Origin: Callaeas wilsoni
Lineage: Eukaryota > Chordata > Aves > Passeriformes > Callaeidae
Assembly: GCA_013398955.1 (NCBI GenBank)
Contig: VWPU01006138.1
Location: 1-64,000 of the forward strand
DNA length: 64,000 nucleotides
Direction of reading: 5' to 3'
The translations under genes were made by a program, and so were the position numbers. Below, one piece after another: positions 1 through 12,600 of this stretch. Positions within the stretch are counted from its first letter, which is position 1. Each line of letters starts with the position of its first letter. A model generated the notes under the pieces. That model did no database searches. It was not told where the DNA came from and was given only the letters and a program-made list of their open reading frames with translations.

Positions 1-640
1 GGGGCTCGGAGGCAGCGGGGGCCGTGCCCCAGCCATGGCCGGGCGCGGAGCGCGGCTGCGCTGCGGCCGCCCCCCGTCCCTGCTCCTCCTCACCTGGCTC
101 TGCGCGCCCCTGCTCGGCCGGCCCGGAGCCTCGTACGCGGGTAAGGCGGCTCGGGGCGGCCCCGGGGGGTGAGCGTCCGCGGGGCCGCCGGGAAGAAGAG
201 CGAAGGGTGAAAGGCGCTCCGGTGAGGAGCCAGGAGGGTGTCGGAGGGGAGAGCATGGCCAGCTGGGGGTTCCGAGCCCTCCTGGCGCTGTGCGGGGCCG
301 CCGGGGATGGAGCGGGTGGTGCCGCGGCCCGGGGGTCTGCGGGCGCCGCTGCCCTCCCCGGCTGTGGGGGCACGGGCAGCGGGAGCGCTTCGTGAGGGGA
401 CATGAGGCGGGATTTTGCCTGTGGGGGGGAAACGCTGCCGGGGATGGGGTCTGTGCTCACCGCTTCGTTTTCCGCGCCATCAACTTTTTGCCGAACGAGG
501 TTAAAGTGAGGCAGGTGCCGGGTCCGGCGGTGGCTGCTGAGGGGGGATCGCAGGGCTGCGCTGGCTTTAAGGGAACGAGCGGGACCTCCGGAGACCGCGG
601 TCACACGGGCTCACCAGGGCTGCCCCCTCACAGAAGAGGG
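1..640 (+). promoter_or_regulatory. CHRNA5: CpG island over CHRNA5 exon 1
   Basis: The first roughly 640 bases are GC- and CpG-rich, in sharp contrast to the AT-rich intron that follows. They include 34 bases of 5' UTR, exon 1 and the start of intron 1. The transcription start and most of the promoter probably lie left of the window. No TATA box is visible in the 34 upstream bases. Confidence 0.65.
35..140 (+). CDS. CHRNA5: CHRNA5 coding exon 1 (signal peptide)
   Basis: The ATG at 35 opens 35 codons plus one base. They encode an Arg-rich N-terminus, a Leu-rich hydrophobic core and a likely cleavage region near residues 32-35. The donor is GTAAGG at 141. The single leftover base joins exon 2 to make an Ala codon. 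Confidence 0.93.
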
Positions 641-3600
641 GGAAAGAGTCTTTGCCAAACTACTGCTTTTCAGGTGCATTATCAGTCTTGACTGCCTCAC
701 GTTTCATTACATTACATACACTTTCTAAATGTGTGTATATATAATGCTTTAAAGATCTCGGCTGCTATAGCGTTCAGTTTTTGCTCTGCTCACTTTTTGA
801 GAGGAGATGCAGTTGTAGGTTTGTGATGCGTGCTCTGCAGCTGGTACAGAGGTAAACTTGCAGAATATATTTTAATAACTGTAATTTTGCATATGGATGT
901 GACTGCACATCAAAACAACCCCCTTAAGAATTTATAACAGAACTCTCTTCAGTTTGGTTGTGTGTTATTTCTGACTTCAAAAGAGCCTGTCTCATAATTT
1001 AGTCAGGATTAAATCGTTGTAACTTTCTGAGTTGAAGGATGTAAAATAGCATGTGAAGCTGGAGTGTTTATAGAATTACACAAAGATTAAAGGAGCAGAA
1101 TCCCTGCTCTTCCACAGATTTATTTAGAAACAATTGTTTCGAAACATTGCACTTACATAATTTATACATACATTGCCAAGAGTTTTGCAGAAGGTCTTGA
1201 AACCGTAACTGCAGTAATTACAGGGAGAAAGAAAATTAATGAAAGATAAATTTGACTTTTTTATATTAACTGAAAATTTAAAAAGTGGTTGTAAATATGG
1301 TTTATGGAAAGTTGATTGTATCGACATCGTGGTTTTAATTCAGCCTACAAATACTCAGTCTGTTATTGCTGAATGTGACTTAAAAGATTATTCTTTGTCT
1401 CAACATTTGGAAAAGTAGTGGTTTTCATGTTCTTCATGACAGAAGTTGCAAAATCATTATGTTACATTATATGATTTATATGACTGCATGGAATTCCCTG
1501 CAGTCAGGTTTAGCCAAATTTTGCCTTTTGGCACAAGCCAGCAGTTTTGACTTCACTGAGAATTGATCATATATAGTGAGGCTAAAATTTTCTTTATGCA
1601 ACTTTTTTCTAAAATAAAATGAAATTTCCTGTAAGAGTTCTTGTAAATGAATTTGGTGTTTCCTTCAGTTAACAGTGAACTAATATTTTACCTTGGGTAA
1701 CTCTGAATTGTCAGAAGAAAATACTTGCTGATTTAAAATACAGTCAAAGTATAAGTTTTGTTCTTGCTCTGAGTTTTAAAGTAACAGGTGAGACTCGAAT
1801 GCCCGAATGGAGTTGAGGTTAACAGCAACCTCTAGCACTGCTGTGCTGTGCTGCAGACCTGTGATGGTGTTTCCTTGGCAGTTCGTGCACTCAAGTGTTT
1901 TCCACTCAGTTTAACGGGTCAAATCCTTCTCCCTACCCAACAGGAAGCTGAAAACCGTCCTGCTTGTATGGGTTTCTTGTGATTTTTCTCCCAAAATATT
2001 TTGTGCTTTCTTTAGAGATTCTTAGGGAGATAAACGTGAGCATTGATTCCTGGAGAAATGTCTGTGTTGATTTGTAGAAGAAACTGTGGAAGGAAGTACT
2101 TGCATAGTTTCCCACTTTTTAGAATGGTAAAACCTGGGGTTTGTGTGATATTATAGGTTTTGAAATCTACCCTTCATCTGGTTTTGAACAACGTAGCTGA
2201 TTTCTGTGAGCTATAGGGTTGTATGTTCCAGTGTTTCCAAGACTGGAACGGAGCTGAGCAGCAAAATGCTGCTGAGGCAGAAGGTAAGGCCAGTGCCCAA
2301 GGTCTGCAGCACCCAGGGCTGCACTGGCAACCTGTGAGAAGCCCCAGCCTGTTTCTTATTTCCATAAGGTCTAATTCACGTATGTTTTGGATTTGTGTTT
2401 AACTCCGTGACACATAGCCTCTAAATTTGTATGTATAAACGGTTCTACTTACCAGATTCTGCATACTTGCTCTTCCTTGTGCTCCTTGTGCTATCTGCAC
2501 TTCTGTACACCCTTTTTGCTGCTTGCTTTCAGTGTTCCTCGGTGCTGACTTCACAGTCCATCTTCAGTCTTTACTGACAGATCAGCAATCAGTGAAAATG
2601 ATGCCATGATTAAAAGGGGTACAAAGAGAGATGACAAAATCCTGGATCTGTTACAGAGAAGTCATCCTGACTTCAGAGTGACAGGACTCTTGCCCAGGGC
2701 AGGCTGGCGTGAAGCAGCCCTTCCCTGTGGCCTGGCTGTTGGGCAGGGAGGAGGATCCCCGTTCTGCCTGCGGGAAGCCGAGCCCATTAGCGTGTCAGTG
2801 AGCGGGGGGAAGTGCTGTGGCACGGCGCAGACCTGCAGTTACAGCTGCAGGTGGCTGTCACTGCTGCTGGCAGTCGAGTCACTACAGAGGTCAGGAAGCT
2901 GTTTGGCACGTGCTGTGTACTTACCCTGGAATCCATAGCACAACTATTCAGAAAGGAATGGTTTGTGGTCCAATTAACTCTTAATCTAAAGACTAACTGT
3001 CAGTTCACATCTATTTCTTGGTTACTTTACAAATTACATGGCAGTCTATTATAGTTACTGATCAAACTTGTAAATGTATTCAGAAATATGTGCCATAATT
3101 ATACCTTGTTGCTAAGCTGTTAGGGGATAGTTTCATTCTCCTTTACAACTATCAAGTTGTAACTTTCACCTTTTAAATTTGAGTTGAATGTAAGAAACAC
3201 CTTCACCGCTTCCTGTGAGCAGCTCTTGTACCTCTCTGCATATTGGAAAGTACTAAGCAGTATTGCACTTCAAAATTCCTCATAGTTTCATGTCCAATGT
3301 ATGTAATTTTATTTTGCTACTGGTTGGCTGGAGGTTGGTGTGCTAAGTAAGAGAGAAGGCACAAATCCTCCCAGTAACTTTAAAGCCACCTTTTCCATGC
3401 TTGTAGGTGTGGTGATGGGGTTCGCCTTTGTTTTTTAAACAGGAGAGGAAAAGATAGTTCTGGGAAGTTCACAATGTAATAGTTAGCTTTTCTGGCTTCT
3501 ATTCAGTAAATGGAATAGTGTTAGTATTGCTGCTTTGAGTTACAGACATCCTAGTTAAGATGATTGTGATCTTTCTAAATGCTTGCTGTTAATTAAACAC

Positions 3601-6600
3601 TTGACTCTTTGTGATTGGATTCTGGGCAATTGCTAATGCATAGAAGGAAAAGTAGGCCAAAAAATTAAAGACCATGCAGGAAGTATGACTCATGATCCTT
3701 TTCAAAGGGACAAGGAAATCCGTATAAAAATAAAACTTCAATTTAATGCATTACCTGTCTTTTCTACCTAGTGAAATAATGATGGGAGATCATCCTAAAA
3801 TAAATATACTAGAGTACTGAAGGCAGGTGTACTGAAAATATTCAATCACCTTCCAGATTTCTAAGCAAATTATTAGTTGTAGTGTGTAGTAGTTAGATTT
3901 GTGGAAATAGTCTGTTATGATAGCCTAGAGTTAAAGAATATAATGTTAACTGCAAAGTATGGATATTATTGTCCTCAGTAGTGGTTTATTCGTTATAATG
4001 GTATATGATTACAAACATGCATTAGTAATATATATTACTTCTGAACCTACATCTTAACATTACACATCTAAAAAGGGACCCTTTCCCTTTCCCCATGAGC
4101 CTCCTTTGAAACTGCACCCAGTAGTGAAGGAAACCTGAAATCATTAACACAATTCTGTTGATTAGAAAATGCTTTGAACTGCACCGTTTAATGTGTAGGG
4201 ACCAGTGTTACACCTGCACTGCCAAGCTGGCTCTTAGACACTTTCTCTAAGAAAGTGCAGAGGAATACAGAGTTCAAAGAAAGCTTATTATTTGGAGAAA
4301 CATGGACTGTGATGTTCTCCTATTTAAAAACAGCGATTTATGAAAATATGTCTGAGATCAAGCTGTAACACTAAGTATTTCACTGGTAATTCTTATAAAA
4401 GGAATAATGTTGTTAAATCATATTAACATGCTACAAAATTTAATCCCATAATGGTACAGTAAATTACAAAAGTGTTATTCTTTTGTAAAACCCATCTTTT
4501 TTTTCTTATCTACAACATTTTAAAAGTCTGCCATTAGCAGCCCATGCGAAATTTTGATTTGAGAATGTTAACAAGATAAGTAGACGTGTACATGTTTCAT
4601 TGTGCTATTCATGCATCTGAGGCCCATGTAATGCTTCATCCTATTTTCTAAATAGTTCTTCCAAAGTACTTTAATAAAAAAGTTTGTTAAATACTTATGG
4701 AGGAAATGGTAGAACTGATTTTTTAAATACAATGTTTCCAAGGTCAAGTGTTTCATGAGAATTTTTACTTAGCATTTTGTCAAGTCTGCTCCAACTACTT
4801 CAGAATTTAAAAAAAATTGAATCATTAGTCTGCTTTGTGCATAAACATCTGTCTCCTTTGTGCAGAATTAAAATTTAGGCCATCAAACATCATATGTGAT
4901 TTAGGTGTGGTTTTTTGGGTTTTTTTTTGCTTAATACGGACTCAGTGAGGGTGAGAAGAGTTTAAGGTGCAAATAATAAAGTAAATATTTTCATTGGGAG
5001 TTACCACTGAACAGTGCAGAGAGCTGCCTTTGGTTTAAACTGCAGAGGTTACCTGGCCTCAATAAAAATGAAGGCATACAAATACAGGCAAGCTTAGAAC
5101 TGCCCTTCAAAGGCTACAGATCTTCTAAGTATTTTTTAGTAGACTGAGCTAGTGGCAGGGGTGAGTGTTGCCATAATCTCTTGCCATCTGATTTCGTATG
5201 AGATTGTACTTTGAGTTGTTTGTTTGCTAATCTTGCTAGTCATAGGTTTTAACCTCTTTCTGTTTTTCTCCAACCAGCATAGCTAGTCTGCTGCCTTAAG
5301 CCACTAAAACTGTTTTACCTGTTTTCTTCTCTTTACATTTTTTCCACTTGCCACCAGCTCTTCACATTTTTTTATTATGTTAATACAAGGAGTAACTAAG
5401 AATCACAGCCCTTGTTGTAATCTTAAAATCATAGATATGCAGAAAAGAGAGTAAACATTTGCAGTCTGTGTAACAAATTATTTGAATGGCCCTATTAAAT
5501 AAAATGTACAAGGTAGGGGTGATAACTTATTTTATTTTTGCCAAGTCTTAATATATTGTTACCATTCCCAGCCTCCTCATGGAGCTCTTCTTTGTTTAAG
5601 ATGTCTTTTCTAGACCAGTTTGCCCCAGCATATTAATAAACAGAATAAACTAGAAATATTGAAGAGTGGATACATCTGTGATCAGAAAAAAAAGGAAAGA
5701 AATAATTGAACTATATTGTTAGTCAATAATGGTCCTTGTAATAGATCAGTGAGTATACTCTAGGTCTGAGTATAAAATGTTTGAAAAAAATCCGTAAGTA
5801 TATAAAAGCAGTAAAGGAACATGTGCCCTTTTAGCATAGCAGAGGAGATGCTGTGTTTAAGAGAAGCTTAATCTGGAAACAGGATGTACCCTGAAGATGC
5901 TGTATCGTTGCACAGGAGGTCCTCTTACAGGAACACAGAAATGGTGAAAGTGCAACTTCGCCGCTGCGTTGCTTCAAGGTCAATTAATGGAGAGATAATA
6001 TCCAGCTGCATAGTCAGTCCTAAATTGTACGAAAAATTCAGTTGAGAGTTGTAACTGGAGGAGGGAAATGTAATTAATGCTAATATAAAAATCAAGTATT
6101 TATGAAATATTAGGGTGAAATATACACACAAACATTCATAATTCAGGAAATAGGGATATAGAAACAGAGAAATTAAGTTGTGTCTTCAGGAAGCATTCTT
6201 TTGGATGTCTGTAAAATGCAGGGCTTGGCAAATCTGTGTATAGTTAGAAATAAGAAAAAATCCTAATGAGGATATACTGAACCAGTTAAATATATTTTTG
6301 GCACTTGCACATTTACAAGATAACTTGTACATGTGCAACATTCTGTTGCTGGATCCTTTTTGGCAGCCATTCTTATGTCCCCTGAGTTTTCCTGTATCCA
6401 CCTGCGCTATCTCAGTGGTACGGTGTAAGTTGCCCATCAGTTCTTTGCACATCCCACAAGTCCACAATCTTGAAATGGAGATGTGTCAAATTGTAGAACA
6501 TGTACAAATAATATATCTCAAAGAACAGTAGGTTTGCGAGCAAATGAAATGCACTCTAAACAGAAAGATTTTTTTTTTTTGTATTTTGAATTTTGTATTT

Positions 6601-9600
6601 TGTATTTTGAAACAGAAGGGTGACCTGTCTTAAACCCCAGATGCTGATTTGGCCCACAGCAAGAACCATTCAGCAGCACGTTAGTGTAGGGTAAGATTTG
6701 TAGGAAAAAGGGTTCCTGCTGCTCCCACTTTGCTGATCCTATTTCTGAAGCTGCATTCTGCTTTTGCTGGTGCTGTGACACTTCAGAGAAATCCGGTTAG
6801 TGTGTACAATAATAGTTCTGCTGGCCTGCCCCACACGTGCAGTGCCAAAGGCGGGGAGCTGCCTTGGGGGGCTCTGCAGTGCTTTGGGTGTTTCGTCCAA
6901 AGGACCTGTACTGCTGCCTTTTGCAGCACAGCAGAGATCCACTGCTGTCACACTTCGGTGAATGGAAGGGAACTTTAAACTTAGGCTGCCCATCTTAATT
7001 TGTCTAGGCTGCAGTGGCTGCAGTGACATGAACTGGGTTAGGTCTGTTCAAATTAATGGCTTAAGTGATGTTAGCCAAGCCTCTGCCACAAATGCCAAGT
7101 CATGGAACTGTTGATCAGGCTCTGAGGTAGCTTTTGCAAGTTTTGTGGGAATGAGAACAGATGCCCTGTGCAGGTATGACACCACCTGACAATCAGTGTA
7201 GTCATCCCAGGCAATTCTAAAACCCTAGTCCTCTTCAGTAGCTATGAATGGCTGGTTTACTGAATGTTGATGGTAATGAACTTCAAGTAGACATTATTTA
7301 TGCTGCCTCTAATTGATACTTTGTTTCCTTTAGCTTCTTTTATGAGAAAGATTAACTACCACCAATGTTTTTTCTGCTTGTATCATTCCTAGTTGATCTA
7401 CTTCTGTTATGTTGACTAAATTCACCTCCTCTCCAAACAAAGTAATGTTAATCTTTTAAATCCCTCCTTGTATGGATGACTGTCTCTGGTTTTAATCTGT
7501 TTATGACATTCTCTGGTGCTTTTCTGCTTCTGATAGATCTTTTTTTAGATGGATACTGTTAGTAAGCACATGATTTCTAGAGAGGTCGTGCCACAGATTT
7601 ATGTAATGGCATAATATTTTAGGTCTGCATTAAAAAGAGATGGTGGCGAGCTCCTTTCTTTTGTTTATGCTGTCCCTTAAACTGATGATAATAGTTGCTA
7701 GGTCTTTTTTTGGCAAGGTTCGGTTTAAATCTCTTTGGTAACTAGTAAAAATCTTTATGTAGAACATATGGCTGTGTTTCTGGTGATCATCCTAACTTAT
7801 ATCTGGGAATTGGAGACCCTTCTATGCAAGGTGATAGTAGTTTGTGCTTCTCCAGGCAGCGGTCATCTTCAGGTCTTTCACACCACCTTTGACAGCTGTT
7901 CTTACTCAAGTTACTTAGCTAGACACTGATCTTGCCTTTTTCCCTCCCCTCTCTCTCTATCTTCCCCAAAAGCTTTTTGTCTACTGAGATTATCATAATG
8001 TTCTTGAGTCATCAGTTTTAGAAGCGTGATAATGGTATGAGGATGCTAATAAAACCAGGTAACTTCATAAAATTCTCCTTCCAGGATCTTGGGCATGCTT
8101 CTAGAGAGAAGGGGATGAGATGAGAAATTGAACTCAGCATAAAAAAAGCCGTAACTGTTTGGACACAAGAATGCAGACGTACACTGCTCATTTGAATCAA
8201 TGTTAATAAATTTTTTTTTTAATATAGCTGTATCTGAACCTTCTTTTATTGCTAAAAGTGAAGATCGTTTGTTTAAGCATTTGTTTGAAGACTATCAGAG
8301 ATGGGTTCGTCCAGTGGAACGCTTGAACGACACAATAAAAATCAAGTTTGGCCTCGCAATCTCTCAGCTAGTAGATGTGGTATGTATAGTAAATAAGTTG
8401 TATTTTTTTTCCACTAACTTTAAAAGGAGCATAATTTCACGTGAAATAATTGTGCCCATTTTAACTGAAACACAACAGATTAAGCATCTTAAATTATTAT
8501 CTGTGTAATAAAAATGCCCTCTGGATGGATGTTCTCATATAAACATACTTAGTGATTGGAATGCTTTCAGCAGTGTGTTTTGTATTTTAAATTACAGATC
8601 TCTGTGAACTAAAGCAGCTGTTTCCTACGGATAGATTATTTTTTGCGATATATGTTTTATTTTACAGGATGAGAAAAATCAACTGATGACGACAAATGTA
8701 TGGCTGAAACAGGTATGTGTAAAATTTTGATGAAAAATTCTGAAGCTTCATAAATGCAAATTAAAATTTGGGAGAAACTTTTCTAGTTAATTGTATATTC
8801 AAAAAACCTTAGTTCTAGCATGAAACTTTATTTCACATAGTATCTTTATAGAATATCCCTGGAAATGCTTTAAAGGATTAATTGTGACAAATCTCTTTAA
8901 AAAAACACAACAACAAAGTAAATAAAAATTCACCAAATTAAAAGGAATCTGATATGGCATTGCATGGCCATTTAATATACCAAGGTGCATATATCCAACC
9001 ATAAATTGCTGCTTCAGTACAAAAGTTTTCATTCAAAAGTGTTGTTAAGAAAAGTATGGTTGGTGTATTCTGCATAATAGTTTTGAGGTCTTTTTCCTGT
9101 GGGATATTTGAAATTGTTGGATGTACATTACTGAAGAATTCCAGTTTCAAAGTTAAATATGCTTGCTAGAAGGAAATACTTGTTCCTCTTAAGATTATTT
9201 GGGTTTGGACATGAAAAAGCCTCAAGCCTTGTAATTGTAAGAGTCCAGTGCTAAACTTAATTGCCACTATTTACTTGGGTAATGCTGCTCATAAATCGTT
9301 CTTGATTTAACTGAGAAGAATCTTTGCAGATGCTGGTTATACTTACTAGCTTATGGAATTATTTTTGTTTGGGCTAATTCCTTTCTGTTTGTTTATTTGA
9401 TTTTTTTTCCTTTTGCTTCCCATTCCCTTCTTTTCCAGTAACTGTAATTTTAGGCCAAGTTTTTATTCTTAGGAAAACTTTGAGACTAGTCAGCAAATAC
9501 AAGATGGCCATGTGGGTTGATGATACTTTGTGCCCTCTTTAACAGTTTCTGCAGATCTTCTTGAAGTTGAACCAGTTTTAAGAGTTGGAACCTGATGGGG

Positions 9601-12600
9601 GTTTTTTGTATAATGAAAATGTCTAAATTGCTTCTGATTAGCTTCCAGTCATTGGTATTCATCCAGAACAAGCTTTTTTCAAATTGAATTTATACAATTA
9701 AATTACATTATAATAGCTCTTACTTATAAATACATGCTCTGAAAAAGGAACATCATATCTTAAGTTCTGTACAGAAACATTGTCAAGTAGCTCTTATAAC
9801 TGAAAAATACTGAGAGGCAGCTACGTCTGTTCAGCAAATTCATTGTTTTATGCAAATTTTAGAAGCCACTATGAATGTTGCTAATTGCCTTGTTATCTAT
9901 TTGCATTTGGTATCATCCTGCTTAAATCCACTTCCCAATAATAATGATTTTTACATCTCACATATCCACAGGAATGGATAGATGTAAAATTAAGGTGGAA
10001 TCCTGAAGACTATGCTGGAATAACATCTATCCGTGTCCCATCAGATTCTATTTGGATTCCAGATATTGTGCTGTATGACAAGTAAGATTCAAATCTTTCC
10101 ATACAAAATGCATTTACTTTATAACTTCACTGGCCAAACTGCTTCTAGGAGGCTCATTGGATAAACGTGATGTGTACATTCAGTGGGCTAAGAATCTGTG
10201 GAAGAATTTGCCTCCGAATGCAAATGGACTTTGTTGCCATGTTTAAATGCTCAAATGTTTTGCTTTACTTCTAAATGGAATTTCTAGTCCCTTTGAAAAG
10301 GTTATTTCCATTTTGTTGTGTAAGCTTTTTTCTTAATTAGAAAAAAATGTCTTGCACAGTGCTGGGTACAAATAGTGTAGAGTGATGGCAGGGAAGCAAC
10401 TAAATTATGCTGTTGTAGGTCATGTTCAGCATGGAATTAAAGTCAGGTACATTTAACTGTAAGGAGAGGTTGCCTTGATTTTGGGTTGGTTTTGGTTTTT
10501 TGCTTTTGAAAATTAACAGATCTCAGAAACAATAACTTTGGAATTAACCCTTCTGCACAACTCAGGTGCACATACAATGCTTTTACATTTCCTGACTTAT
10601 CGAGTAAGGATAAAAAAGGCTGTTGCAGTGATTGTAAATTCAAGTTTGGACACAAGTATTATTGTACCTGTTTCATGACTCTTTTTCTTCAATAATTATG
10701 ATTTGGCCAAATTTAAAAGTACTTATTCTGTATTACTGATAGAAACACCAGAGCTGGGTCATGCTGTTAATGATCAGGATTTTTACAATCCTTTCATAAG
10801 TCATTGGGACCATAGAAAGTTGTACAGATCTTTTCAGGGCTTGAAAATATTCTTCAGTCTTCCAAAGCTGTGAGATTCAGATTTGAGGGAAAAAAAGTTG
10901 ACTATGAATACAGCACAAAATTTTGGCTATCAAGGGATAAACAGCTGAAATGACAATAACAAAGCATAATTTCTTATTTAAATACAGCTCCAGAACCCCT
11001 TGGTAATTGCATGCATTTATCTCTCTTCTTTCAGTGCAGATGGACGTTTTGAGGGAACATCTACAAAAACTGTGGTAAAATATGATGGCACCATTGCTTG
11101 GACTCCACCAGCAAACTACAAAAGTTCTTGTACTATTGATGTAACATTCTTCCCCTTTGACCTTCAAAATTGCTCAATGAAATTTGGTTCCTGGACTTAT
11201 GATGGCTCACAGGTTGATCTAATTCTTGAAGATTACGATGTTGACAAAAGAGATTTTTTTGATAATGGAGAATGGGAAATAGTGACTGCAACAGGGAGCA
11301 AAGGAAACAGGACAGATGGATGCTGCTGGTATCCTTTTGTTACATATTCATTTATAATTAGACGTTTGCCGCTTTTTTACACTTTGTTTCTCATTATTCC
11401 TTGTATTGGGCTTTCATTTCTAACTGTCCTTGTCTTCTATCTTCCTTCAAATGAAGGTGAAAAAATTTCACTCTGCACTTCAGTACTGGTATCTTTGACT
11501 GTCTTTCTTCTTGTTATTGAAGAAATTATTCCATCATCTTCTAAAGTTATCCCCCTCATAGGAGAGTACTTGGTGTTTACTATGATATTTGTGACTTTGT
11601 CCATTGTGATCACTGTCTTTGCTATCAATATCCACCACCGCTCCTCGTCCACGCACAATGCGATGGCACCCTGGGTTCGCAAGATATTTCTTCACAAACT
11701 GCCCAAGCTGCTTTGCATGAGAAGCCATGTCGATAGGTACTTTGCTCAGAAGGAGGAAACAGCAAATATGAATGGATCAGAATCATCTAGGAACACCTTG
11801 GAAGCAGCTCTGGATTCTATCCGCTATATTACGAGACACGTTATGAAGGAGAATGAGGTTCGCGAGGTGGGTGTGCGAGTCCTGCTACACTGATTTCGTA
11901 CAGGTGGAAATTAGAAAACCAAGTGCTTTACTGTGCAGCTGCCTATTAAAGATGTGCTACAGATTTCCAGCTTTTGTACTTCACTGAAAGCTGTGTAGTT
12001 GTTTCCACTGGAAAAAAGTGCAAATATGGTACAATAAAAGTATTTTGGTTTCTTCTAGAAGTAAGTTCTTGTCATTAGTTACACATTGTGAGACACTTGT
12101 CTGTGACAAGAGCATGTACTGTAACTGTTCCCTACAGCACTGGGAGACGATGAGAGAAGGAGCTCTTTTTCAGTTTAATCTTGTACCTGAAGGCTATCTT
12201 GAAAAATGCATTTGCTTTATATTTTCTGAATAAATAGTGCCAAGACTATCTTGCAGCTTTCAATTCTAAATAAAAAGAGTTTTAGTGCTCTAACTTATAT
12301 TAGTTTAAATACAAGCTATAGCTGTATGTTCGTCATTTTGTGCTGACACAAAACATGGACTCAATGACTTCCTAAGTGTTCTCTTCTACCCCTACTATTA
12401 TTTGTCTCTTAGTTTTATCAAAAGATGTTAGAGGCTTTTTTTCAGTCTGTGCATTTGCACTCTGAATTATCCTTAATGAATGTTTACAACATTTGTGTAA
12501 GAGAATACAAATCTCTTTTCTTTACATGCTTTTTAAGCTAGCACCATTGGTACATCAGATACTTAAATGCTATTTCCAGTCTAGTGAAGAAGCTTGTACA

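Noticed and set aside
8200..8508. 102-codon frame starting before CHRNA5 exon 2
   Set aside because: Only 8228-8379 is exon. The rest is intron read through, and the upstream ATG lies in the polypyrimidine tract of the acceptor.
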